Of a stretch of DNA of 64,000 nt, positions 1-7,199 are shown in pieces (the first letter of the stretch is position 1; the number at the start of each line of letters is the position of its first letter). The notes beneath the pieces are model-generated. The model saw only the letters and a list, made by a program, of their open reading frames with translations. It was not told the DNA's origin and ran no database searches. The stretch spans positions 310,001 to 374,000 of the forward strand of contig JADJPR010000001.1 of the NCBI GenBank assembly GCA_016713135.1. Direction: 5' to 3'. The position numbers and the translations under genes are program-made. The stretch is from Rhodanobacteraceae bacterium (GTDB taxonomy: Bacteria > Pseudomonadota > Gammaproteobacteria > Xanthomonadales > SZUA-5).

Positions 1-186
1 CGCACGCCGATGACCTTCGTGGTCAGCGCGCAGTGGGCGCAGAGCGTCTCGCCCGGCGCCATGCAGGCGCAGGTCAGCGCCGATGGCACCGCCAGCGACC
101 CGCTCCCGGCGAACAACTCGGCCAGCCAGACCATCGACGCACCACCGGCGCAGACACCGCTGATCTTCCAGAACGGCTTCGAGTGA
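1..186 (+). CDS. C-terminal end of a secreted repeat protein (partial, 5' end outside window)
   Basis: Open from base 1 and ending TGA at 184-186, giving 61 residues. The visible part reads like the last strand of a DUF11 or other Ig-like repeat (a PANNSASQT segment near the end), then a short Pro/Ala linker and the terminal octapeptide LIFQNGFE. The NNSA element and the tail also occur at the end of the repeats in the giant protein at 20332-27687, so this is probably the end of another exported tandem-repeat protein. The function cannot be told from this fragment. Confidence 0.75.
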   Translation, partial: RTPMTFVVSAQWAQSVSPGAMQAQVSADGTASDPLPANNSASQTIDAPPAQTPLIFQNGFE

Positions 187-259
187 TTCTTTTGCTTGCG
201 CCGGACAGGGTGCCGAAGACCAGGACGTCGGCGGTATCATCGTCGTCGAGGTGACGACC

Positions 260-1834
260 ATGACTGGATCCGCCTTCAGTTCTCGACCGGCGCCATGCCT
301 GGCTCCGACGGTTGTGACGGGCTTGGGTCGCGCGCGCGCCGGAATGGCCTGGGTCGTGCCATGCCTTCTCCTGTCGACCCTGCTCCCGGCCCACGCCGCG
401 AGTTTCCGCGTGGTCGCGGCGCAGGCCGGCGACGTGCTGCGCGATCCACGCCTCGCCGAGGACGGAGCGGTGCACTACATGCGCACCGGCAGCGTCTGGG
501 CGCTCTACACCGAACAGGTCGAATTGCTGCGGGTGGGATCGCCCGCCCCCTGGAATCCGGCCTTGAACGTCACCTTCCTGCAGCCGGCGGCAGGTCGCCA
601 CGGCGGTCTGCTTTACCGGGCCAACGTCAGTGGGCCGGGTATCACCACGAGCAATCGCCAGTTCGACATGCTGGCCGCTGCTGGCGGGCACCTGGTGATC
701 GGCCAGTCGACGGTCACGCCTGCACCTGGCGCCGGGGCCGGTGTGACCTTCAATGGCGCCTTCCTCAACAGCCTGCGCCTGTCGCTCGGGAATGTCTCGC
801 TGCTCGCCGGCCTGGCGGGCGGGAACACCCAGTGCAATCCGGCGGCGCCGGGCTACAACTGCGAAGGCATCTGGTACGGCGACGCAGGCAGCCTGTTTCT
901 GCGCGCACGCGCCGGAGACGCCGCCCCGGGCTTCGGCGTCAACCATGTGCTGCACCGCTTTTCCGACAGCGGCAACAATTTCGCTCCGGTCGCGGGCAGC
1001 AGCGTCGCGTTCATCGCCGACGTGCTCGACACGGTCGGCCTGGGCAGCACCAAAGCCATCTACCGGAGCGTGCCTGGCGCAGCGCCGCAACTGGTGGCCA
1101 AGGAAGGCGATGCGGTGCCGGGAGGGGGCACGTTGAGCGGCCTGCAGGCGCCGAGCATCGATCGCCACGGAACCGTCGCATTCCGCGACAACAACGGGCT
1201 GTACGTCAGCGCGGCGATCGGCTTCCGGGTGCTCGCGCGGCGCTTCGGCCCGGCGCCCGGCGGCGACAGCTTCAGCCAGTTGCAGCACCCGGCGATGGCC
1301 GGACACGCCATCGCATTCAAGGCCGAACTGCAGGCTTTCACGCACGACGCGATCCTGCTCGAGACCGACACCCAGGCGCTTTCCGTCCTGGTGCGCGAGG
1401 GCGACGCTGCACCCAATGTCGCGCCCAATGTGGCTGGCGTGTTCAGCCAGTTCCGCACGCAGGCGCTGGTCAACGCCTGCGGCCAGGTGGCCTTTTTCGG
1501 TTTGCTCAACCCGGGCGGTGGCATCACCAGCGCGAACGATGCCGGCATCTGGGTCTACGACGCGCTCGGCAACGGCGAACTGATCGTGCGCGAAGGGCAG
1601 TCGGCGGCCGCGTTCGGACACGCTCCGCACAGCGTGTCCGCGGTTCACTTCCTCGACGACGGGAACACGGCCGAGCGCGCGAGCCTGGACGACGGCGGCG
1701 TGGCCGTGTTCAACGACCAGTCGCAGCTGGTGTTCACGCTCGAGTTGTCGAACGGAACCGATCTGGTGGTTGCGGCCCAGGCGGAGCTGCGCTGCGATCG
1801 CGTGCACGCCGACGGCTTCGAGCAGGCGCTCTGA
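260..1834 (+). CDS. Secreted DUF7453-like repeat protein with near-C-terminal HADGFE motif
   Basis: About 524 residues. I chose the ATG at 260 because GAGGTG lies just upstream. A GTG at 251 and an ATG at 344 (directly before the hydrophobic MAWVVPCLLLSTLLPAHA stretch) are alternatives. After the signal segment the protein has recurrent units of the type 'VREGDAAP... FSQF... N..GQVAFFG', typical of exported DUF7453-like repeat proteins whose molecular function is unknown. It ends RVHADGFEQAL, so the GFE motif is followed by two extra residues. Downstream is a hairpin at 1841-1870 shared with the convergent small gene at 1871. The frameshifted gene at 54101-55779 encodes a related protein. The family name is from recollection; the repeated motif and the signal are seen directly. 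Confidence 0.72.
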   Translation: MTGSAFSSRPAPCLAPTVVTGLGRARAGMAWVVPCLLLSTLLPAHAASFRVVAAQAGDVLRDPRLAEDGAVHYMRTGSVWALYTEQVELLRVGSPAPWNPALNVTFLQPAAGRHGGLLYRANVSGPGITTSNRQFDMLAAAGGHLVIGQSTVTPAPGAGAGVTFNGAFLNSLRLSLGNVSLLAGLAGGNTQCNPAAPGYNCEGIWYGDAGSLFLRARAGDAAPGFGVNHVLHRFSDSGNNFAPVAGSSVAFIADVLDTVGLGSTKAIYRSVPGAAPQLVAKEGDAVPGGGTLSGLQAPSIDRHGTVAFRDNNGLYVSAAIGFRVLARRFGPAPGGDSFSQLQHPAMAGHAIAFKAELQAFTHDAILLETDTQALSVLVREGDAAPNVAPNVAGVFSQFRTQALVNACGQVAFFGLLNPGGGITSANDAGIWVYDALGNGELIVREGQSAAAFGHAPHSVSAVHFLDDGNTAERASLDDGGVAVFNDQSQLVFTLELSNGTDLVVAAQAELRCDRVHADGFEQAL

Positions 1835-1840
1835 GGGCCC

Positions 1841-1870
1841 GGTGCGTCTGGCCGGTTTCGCCGGCGCACC
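1841..1870. terminator. Bidirectional terminator-like hairpin
   Basis: GGTGC..GCCGG-TTTCG-CCGGC.GCACC forms a strong stem between two convergent genes, touching the stop codon of the minus-strand gene. There is no T-tract. A near-identical sequence directly follows the stop codon of the GFE-tailed gene at 57875, so this hairpin seems to travel with the 3' end of such genes. Confidence 0.6.
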
Positions 1871-2116
1871 CTATTCGAAGCCGTTCGCGTACAGCAAGGG
1901 CGCCGGCGTTGTCGCTTCGGTTCCGCCGATCGGTCCCAGCACCAGCTCGTAGGGGCCTCCAGTTGTGCGGCCACTGCTGGCGGTCGCCAGCTCGAGTTCG
2001 AATGCAGCGGCCGAGGCACGGCCACCGGGGTCGACCGACAGGCGCTCGATCCGGTATGGGCCGGAATCGCCGGCAGTCAGTGCGAACAGCAACACGGGAC
2101 AGGTCAGAAGGCTCAT
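1871..2116 (-). CDS. 81-residue exported mini-protein ending YANGFE
   Basis: Small gene with ATG at 2116. The frame stays open further upstream to 2482, but that extension is Arg-rich and reads like antisense. The product starts with a short hydrophobic segment (MSLLTCPVLLFALTAG) compatible with a signal peptide, has about 50 residues of Ala/Gly/Thr-rich sequence and ends PLLYANGFE. No family is recognised. It may be the minimal carrier of the GFE tail in this window. It is divergent from the 698-residue gene at 2356, and each gene has one arm of a 54-bp inverted repeat in its upstream region. No good ribosome binding site is visible, which lowers confidence. Confidence 0.5.
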   Translation of the reverse strand: MSLLTCPVLLFALTAGDSGPYRIERLSVDPGGRASAAAFELELATASSGRTTGGPYELVLGPIGGTEATTPAPLLYANGFE

Positions 2117-2128
2117 GGTGGTCGCATC

Positions 2129-2338
2129 CGGTCGTTGTCGCCTCCTCTGCACGCGGCGTGCCAGCTCGACGACGGCGCGCAAACTGCACCACGGCGGTCG
2201 AGCACGCCCGGCCCGTCGCAGGTCTGCGACGCCGGCGTCGCGCTGTTGAGACGACAACAGGCGCGCGGCACGTACAGTCAGGGCTTGCGCGCCCCCGTCG
2301 AGCTGGCACGCCGCGTGCAGAGGGGGCGACAACGACCG
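2129..2338. repeat. 54-bp imperfect inverted repeat in a divergent promoter region
   Basis: The arm at 2129-2182 matches the reverse complement of 2285-2338 with about three mismatches; the core TGCACGCGGCGTGCCAGCTC is identical. The 100-bp spacer also holds short palindromes. The arms lie immediately upstream of the two divergent genes (start codons at 2116 and 2356), so each gene has the same upstream sequence. This fits duplicated operator/promoter DNA or a cruciform-forming element. Confidence 0.75.
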
Positions 2339-2355
2339 AATCCGGAGCACCTGCC

Positions 2356-4452
2356 ATGTCGACCCGCCTGTTCCCGCTTTTGCTGCTCTTCGCGGCGTGG
2401 GTCGGTCCGACCGCGGCGCAGATTCCGCTCGGCGATCCGATTTCCCTGCAGGGCAGTTTGCGCGACGCCGGCGCGCCGGCACAGGGTGTCTACGACTTCC
2501 GCGTGCGCTTCTACGATGGTCCGGACCTCGGCAGCGGCAATCCCACCGGGCCGGCGCTCGACATCGCCGACGTGCCGGTCGAGACCGGCGTGTTCCACTT
2601 GAGCGTCGATCCGCCGGATGTGGAGTTCGTCGGCGAACGTCGCTGGGTGCAGGTGTCGGTGCGTCCGGGTGCCAGCAGCGGGGCTTACACCGATCTCCTG
2701 CCGCTGATCGCGGTCGCTCCCGCGCCGCAGTCGCTGTATGCGCTGCAGGCGCAGACCATGCTCGGCTTCATGCCGGACGACTTTGCCGCCGCCAGCCATG
2801 TTCACGCCGTGCTCGCGCCAGGTGCCGGCCTGACCGGCGGCAGCTACGATGGCAGCACCGCGCGCAGTATCGCCGTCGATTTCGGCGTCGGGGCGGGACA
2901 GGCGGTGGCCGGAAACCAGGCCTTGACGGTGACCGCCGGAGCCGGCCTCGGCGGCGGGACCAGCAACAATGCGCTCGGCGATGGCGCCAGCGTGCAACTG
3001 GACATCGGTGGCGGCAACGGCATCACGGTCTCCGCCGACTCGGTGGCGGTCAATGCCGGCGCCGGGCTGGCCTTCCAGGGCGGCGCGCTGGTGGTAGCGG
3101 AGGGCGCCGGGCTGATGCTCGACAGCGGTGTGCTCAACATCGGCGAAGGCGCCGGTATCGTCGTCGGCAGCAACCAGATCGCTGCGCGCGTCGACAACAG
3201 TACGATCGGCATCGACGCCGGCAACCGACTGTCGGTGCTTCCCGGCGCGCGCGTGCCACAGTTCCGCAACGTTGCCATCGTGGCTCTCGCCGGCGGAAGC
3301 TACCCGACGCCGCAAGCCGCCCTGGCGGCGCTCGCCAGTTGGTGCACAAATCCCAGCGCTGCGGAACCCTGCCGGGTCTGGATCATGCCCGGGGAGTACC
3401 CGGTCAGCAGTCCGATCGTGCTGCGCTCCCACGTGGAACTGCACGGCTTCGGCGCTGCGGCCACCGTGCTGGTACGCAGCGGCGCCGCCAGCAACTCGCC
3501 GTTGCTGAGCGCCGGCAGCGCCTGCGCCAGCGCAGCGCCGTGCGTGGTGGCCGACCTCGGCCTGCGCCTGACCGGCAGCGGCGCGACCGCGACCGCGATC
3601 AGCGCGAGCGCGGCGCACCTGGACTTGCGGCGGGTCGACGTCGCGGTCGCTGGTGGCAGCAGTGCCAACTACGGGCTGCTCGCCAATGGCGGCAGCCTCG
3701 CACTGTTCGATTCCGACGTGCTCGCCGATGGCAAGGGCAGCCGCGCGCTCGATCTGACGGCGCTGCCGGCGCGGATATCGCGCAGCGAACTGCGCGCCTA
3801 CGGGGAAGCCATTTACGGGATGCGCCTTTTCGGCGGCTCGCTGCGCAGCGACGGGCTGCGCGTCGAGGCTCGCGAGATTGCCAGCGGCTCGTTCACCGTG
3901 GTGGAACTGTCCGGCACGGCCCATTGGCAGGACCGCGCCAGCGAGCTGATCGGCGGCGGCGGCTGCGCATCGTGCGTGATGCTGGTGCTGCTCGGCAGCA
4001 GTTCCGCCGAGCTCGATGGCACCCGCATCGCCAGCCGCTACAGCAATGCCCCGGGCGCCGATTCGCTGCTGATCGTCAATGCCGATCCGTCCGCGACCGG
4101 CGCGCGCCACAATCTCGATATCCGTAACGCCACGCTCACCTGCGATGGCAGCAGCAGCAACTGCATCGGGCTGCAACTCGCGAAGGGATCGGTGCAACTG
4201 CGCCACAGCGAGCTGTATGCGGTGGCGACCACGCTGCAGACGCTGACGCCGCCGGGTGGTTCGCTCGCATCGGTGAGAGTCGTCGCCAGCACGGTCCACG
4301 CGGGCGCGGATGCGCTCGCCAGCGTCGCCAGCGGCACGAGCTTGTTCCTGCTGCAGAACGACCTGATCGGCGGCAGCGTCTCCGGTGCCGGCAGCCGTAC
4401 CTGTCGTGGCAATGCGCACACCTCGGGATTCCTGGCGAGCAGCTGCCCCTGA
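2356..4452 (+). CDS. Secreted beta-helix-like protein, 698 aa
   Basis: The signal peptide is MSTRLFPLLLLFAAWVGPTAAQ. Residues about 25-135 form a module seen in many exported bacterial proteins: a YDFRVRFYD strand, then a GVFHLSVDPP element, then 'RWVQVSVRPG' and a 'PAPQSLYALQA' end. The middle is Gly/Ala-rich with repeated GAGL and GNG turns like phage tail-fibre or trimeric surface proteins. The C-terminal half (from about residue 310) resembles a right-handed parallel beta-helix, with short repeated strands and paired Cys. It ends in SSCP and lacks the GFE tail of its neighbours. Upstream is the inverted repeat at 2129-2338. A role at the cell surface is inferred; no catalytic motif is seen. 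Confidence 0.7.
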   Translation: MSTRLFPLLLLFAAWVGPTAAQIPLGDPISLQGSLRDAGAPAQGVYDFRVRFYDGPDLGSGNPTGPALDIADVPVETGVFHLSVDPPDVEFVGERRWVQVSVRPGASSGAYTDLLPLIAVAPAPQSLYALQAQTMLGFMPDDFAAASHVHAVLAPGAGLTGGSYDGSTARSIAVDFGVGAGQAVAGNQALTVTAGAGLGGGTSNNALGDGASVQLDIGGGNGITVSADSVAVNAGAGLAFQGGALVVAEGAGLMLDSGVLNIGEGAGIVVGSNQIAARVDNSTIGIDAGNRLSVLPGARVPQFRNVAIVALAGGSYPTPQAALAALASWCTNPSAAEPCRVWIMPGEYPVSSPIVLRSHVELHGFGAAATVLVRSGAASNSPLLSAGSACASAAPCVVADLGLRLTGSGATATAISASAAHLDLRRVDVAVAGGSSANYGLLANGGSLALFDSDVLADGKGSRALDLTALPARISRSELRAYGEAIYGMRLFGGSLRSDGLRVEAREIASGSFTVVELSGTAHWQDRASELIGGGGCASCVMLVLLGSSSAELDGTRIASRYSNAPGADSLLIVNADPSATGARHNLDIRNATLTCDGSSSNCIGLQLAKGSVQLRHSELYAVATTLQTLTPPGGSLASVRVVASTVHAGADALASVASGTSLFLLQNDLIGGSVSGAGSRTCRGNAHTSGFLASSCP

Positions 4453-4617
4453 GCAGAGTCAGCGGCGCGGCTTCCGGTCGCGCGTCCGCGGTGCGCGCGC
4501 GCTCGCGGGAAGCCGCCAGGGCGCTCGTGCCGCTTCACCCTTCGCTTCCCGGACTCTTCGCCCGCGGACGGAGCGAGCACGATTCATCCCTCGCGGGTAG
4601 GGAGGCCCGGTGAGACT

Positions 4618-5784
4618 TCACTCGAAACCGGTGCGCAGCAGCACATCCGTGAGCACTTCCGGCATGTGCATGACGATGCAGTGGATCGCGCCGGCCAGGC
4701 TGATGATGGTCGAGCAGTTGACCGGCACGATGGTGCGCGCCGGGAAGGCCTGCTGGAAGACCGCGAGTGCGTTGGCGTTTTCCGCCGTGTAGCCGTTGAA
4801 ATTGCACATCAGCACGGTGTTGTTGAGGATCACCGCGTTCGCATAGGTGTAGTGGCTGTTGCTGGCGCGCCAGCCGGGCAGGCGCAGCACGGTCTTGCTA
4901 CGATTGGCCAGCAACGTGGCGGTGGCCTCGGTCACCTGGCGCGGCACGCTGTAGACGCCGCCGGTGTTCGGGTACTCGTTGACGATCACGCGGTCGCCGT
5001 CGGCCGGCAGCATCCACATGTCGATGTGCTGGGTGGAATCGAAGCTGGCCGGCAGCGGATCGGTCAGGGTGACGTCGAGGCCCTGGTAGGCCATGTAGTA
5101 GTCGCGGATCTGCTGTTCGCTCAGGCCCGGATTCTCGTTGACGATCAGCCGCGTCATGTAGGCGCTGCCGTCGGCGAACAGGTGGAAATTGCCGCCACCG
5201 TGCGTCAATGGAATGTCGAACTTGGTCTCGCCCGTCTGCTGCGCCACGAGCCCGGGCACCGCGTCATCGAGCGGGCGCGGGCGGTTGTAGACGTGATCGA
5301 CCATCGAGCGCCGGCCGTTCTCGGCGATGTAGCGCGGGCCGTAGTCGCGCATCCACACGCTGTCGCTGGGGCCGACGATGAACTGCACGCGCGACAAATT
5401 GGCACCGGCGTTCGCGAGCGTGGTCGTCGCCGAAGACTGCAGCGCGCTGGACACGACCACGTACAGGATCATGTCGGGTTCGTTGTTGGTCATCGCCACC
5501 GCCATTTCCGTCAGCAGCGCGTTCTGCGAACCCCAGCGGATCAGCAGGCCGGCGTTGCGTTCGTATTCGGCGGGCGTGTCGACACTGCCGCCCGGCGGCG
5601 CCAGCGGCATCTGCGAGAGATCCGGCAGGCGCCAGCGCACACGTTCTTCCGGTGCGAATCCACGCGGCAGCGTCGCCTCGTCGTCGCGGATCGTCGCGAG
5701 GTACGCAGGATCGGCGAGGCGCAGCTCGGCGGCGGCCAGTGGTGCGGTGAACACGGTGAGCAACAGGGCGGTGCGGATGTTCAA
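4618..5784 (-). CDS. Secreted agmatine deiminase / peptidylarginine deiminase family protein
   Basis: The family hydrolyses guanidino groups (agmatine or peptidyl-arginine) with release of ammonia. Diagnostic blocks are all present: WMRDYGP (144-150), HGGGNF (195-200), HIDM (253-256) and GAIHC with the expected nucleophile Cys369. I chose a TTG start at 5784 because it gives a clean signal peptide (MNIRTALLLTVFTAPLAAAE) with GGAAA upstream; no ATG is nearby and the longer frame to 5916 is not signal-like. At 388 residues the size is normal for the family. Cytoplasmic agmatine deiminases lack a signal peptide, so export is notable. The protein ends VLLRTGFE, a variant of the GFE tail. No agmatine pathway genes are adjacent. 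Confidence 0.85.
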   Translation of the reverse strand: MNIRTALLLTVFTAPLAAAELRLADPAYLATIRDDEATLPRGFAPEERVRWRLPDLSQMPLAPPGGSVDTPAEYERNAGLLIRWGSQNALLTEMAVAMTNNEPDMILYVVVSSALQSSATTTLANAGANLSRVQFIVGPSDSVWMRDYGPRYIAENGRRSMVDHVYNRPRPLDDAVPGLVAQQTGETKFDIPLTHGGGNFHLFADGSAYMTRLIVNENPGLSEQQIRDYYMAYQGLDVTLTDPLPASFDSTQHIDMWMLPADGDRVIVNEYPNTGGVYSVPRQVTEATATLLANRSKTVLRLPGWRASNSHYTYANAVILNNTVLMCNFNGYTAENANALAVFQQAFPARTIVPVNCSTIISLAGAIHCIVMHMPEVLTDVLLRTGFE

Positions 5785-6293
5785 GTCGGGTTTCCGGTGT
5801 GCAAGAGGGATCGACCGTCGCCAAAGGATAGGAAATCCAAAGCCACCTCTTGTGCATGGTGTGGCGCGGTGTGGCTGCGGCCGGATGCCGTCAAGCGTCC
5901 CGCACGCACTCCGCATGGCCCTCTACTCCTCAGTCTAGTGTGGTGTTCCGTAATTACCTTGAATTATTTCCGCGCCTTTTGCGCCGATGGGGCGTTGCTC
6001 GTCGTCGCCATAGCCCTGCTATGACCTCCGGTTCCGGCCCGCAACCAGTTGCGGGCGTTCAAGCCGGCGCGCGGCATGCCGCGCAAGCCGCCGGCTTTCA
6101 CCCTCCTCTCGCCTTGCCTCGCCGCAAAATTCATCGGAAATTTCTTCAACTTAATTACGGAACACCACACTAGTTGCTCGGCGGCGCTCGCGGAGCCTCG
6201 GTCCCCTCGGCAGGCCCGCCTCGCCGCCTATGACCTTCCTTCCCCGCGCTCCGCAAGGCACACTTCCCGGCTCGCTCGTCGCCAGGCACCCAC
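5785..6293. other. Intergenic region holding an inverted-repeat element
   Basis: About 509 bp between divergent genes with no supportable coding sequence. It contains the element at 5935-6173; the remainder is presumably promoter DNA for the genes at 5784 and 6294. Confidence 0.6.
5935..6173. mobile_element. MITE-like element with 22-bp perfect terminal inverted repeats
   Basis: CTAGTGTGGTGTTCCGTAAT (then TA) at 5935-5956 is repeated in perfect inverted form at 6152-6173, 195 bp apart. Similarity between the arms continues inward at lower identity (TTGAA..ATTTCCG and TTTTGCG elements). The ends are AT-rich in an otherwise GC-rich region. There is no transposase inside. The palindromic CTAG at each outer end could be a target-site duplication. 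This fits a non-autonomous transposable element or a repetitive extragenic element; copies elsewhere in the genome would settle it. Confidence 0.65.
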
Positions 6294-6872
6294 ATGGACT
6301 TCCGGTTCACCACGGTCGCCGAAGCGCGGGAGGTCGAACAGATCCTCGCGCTTCAGGCCGAAAACCACCGCGACCACGTCGACGCCGCCACCGCCGCGAG
6401 CGAGGGCTTCACGAGCGTGCGCCACGACCCGTCGGTGCTGCAATCGATGAACCGGGCCCATCCCTCGGCGGTGGCGTGGTCGGGCGATCGCCTGGCCGGC
6501 TACTGCCTGATGATGGCGCAGGCGTTTCGCGACCGCGTGCCGGTGCTGCAGCCGATGTTCGCGTTGCTCGACGGACTGCGCTGGCGCGGCGAGGCGCTCG
6601 CGGGAAATCCGCGCTGGTTCGTCATGGGCCAGGTCTGCGTAGCCCGCGATTTCCGCGGCATGGGCGTCTTCGACGGCCTCTACCGTGAACTGCGCCGCGC
6701 TTACTCGGGCGAGTTCGACTTCACCGTGACCGAAGTCTCGCAGCGCAATCCGCGCTCGCTGCGCGCGCACCGCCGCGTCGGTTTCGAGACCCTGCACCAG
6801 TATCTGGACCCGGTCAGCGGCGAGCGCTGGGAAGTGATGGTCTGGGATTGGCGTCAGCCCGGCGCTCCCTGA
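6294..6872 (+). CDS. GNAT family N-acetyltransferase
   Basis: 192 residues, the usual single-domain GNAT length. The acetyl-CoA pyrophosphate-binding motif is visible around residues 113-126 (QVCVARDFRGMGVF, matching V...R.xGxG), followed by the beta-5 strand FTVTEVSQRNPRS and a C-terminal 'AHRRVGF' block. Such enzymes transfer acetyl from acetyl-CoA to an amine; the substrate cannot be predicted. The gene stands alone between the MITE-like element and an empty stretch. It is probably cytoplasmic, as no signal or membrane segment is present. Confidence 0.82.
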   Translation: MDFRFTTVAEAREVEQILALQAENHRDHVDAATAASEGFTSVRHDPSVLQSMNRAHPSAVAWSGDRLAGYCLMMAQAFRDRVPVLQPMFALLDGLRWRGEALAGNPRWFVMGQVCVARDFRGMGVFDGLYRELRRAYSGEFDFTVTEVSQRNPRSLRAHRRVGFETLHQYLDPVSGERWEVMVWDWRQPGAP

Positions 6873-7199
6873 ACTGCCGCTCAGGCGTGCGACCAGTCGC
6901 GCGCTGCGGTCGTGGTCGAGGTGCGGGCGCAGCAAGCCCCAGTAGGCGTTGTCGCCGATGCCGGCGTGGATCGCGCGGCCGGTCCTCGGGCCAGCGGCGC
7001 AGGATCTGCAGGTAGGCAGCCAGCGCCCCGTGGAAACGGAGCAATCTCGCCAGCGTGCGGTTGCGGCATCTACCCGACCAGAGCTGCGACGGAACGCCCA
7101 AGCGCGGGACTCGGACCGGATCGCACTTGACCGGAGTCAGTGCGCCCGTCCGGCCCAAGCGCCTACCGTCGGTGCATCCCACGGGTCCGAGGACGGTCG
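6873..7199. other. Intergenic region, no supported gene
   Basis: 327 bp. The minus strand contains a stretch (about 7050-6890) that reads protein-like if one base is removed near 6990, ending in a GDNAYWGLLRPHL segment, but it has no start, no matching stop and no recognised family. At most it is a gene remnant. The 3' end presumably holds the promoter of the cytochrome gene at 7200. Confidence 0.4.

Noticed and set aside
74..1807. Long minus-strand open frame opposite the first secreted protein
   Set aside because: Arg/His/Gln-rich composition, no signal or domain; antisense shadow in GC-rich DNA. The plus strand has a clear signal and repeats.
2278..4419. 713-codon minus-strand frame opposite the beta-helix gene
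   Set aside because: Same shadow composition; no start context and no domain.
6881..7050. Minus-strand protein-like stretch (GDNAYWGLLRPHL)
   Set aside because: Needs a frameshift, lacks start and stop and has no family; mentioned only as a possible remnant.
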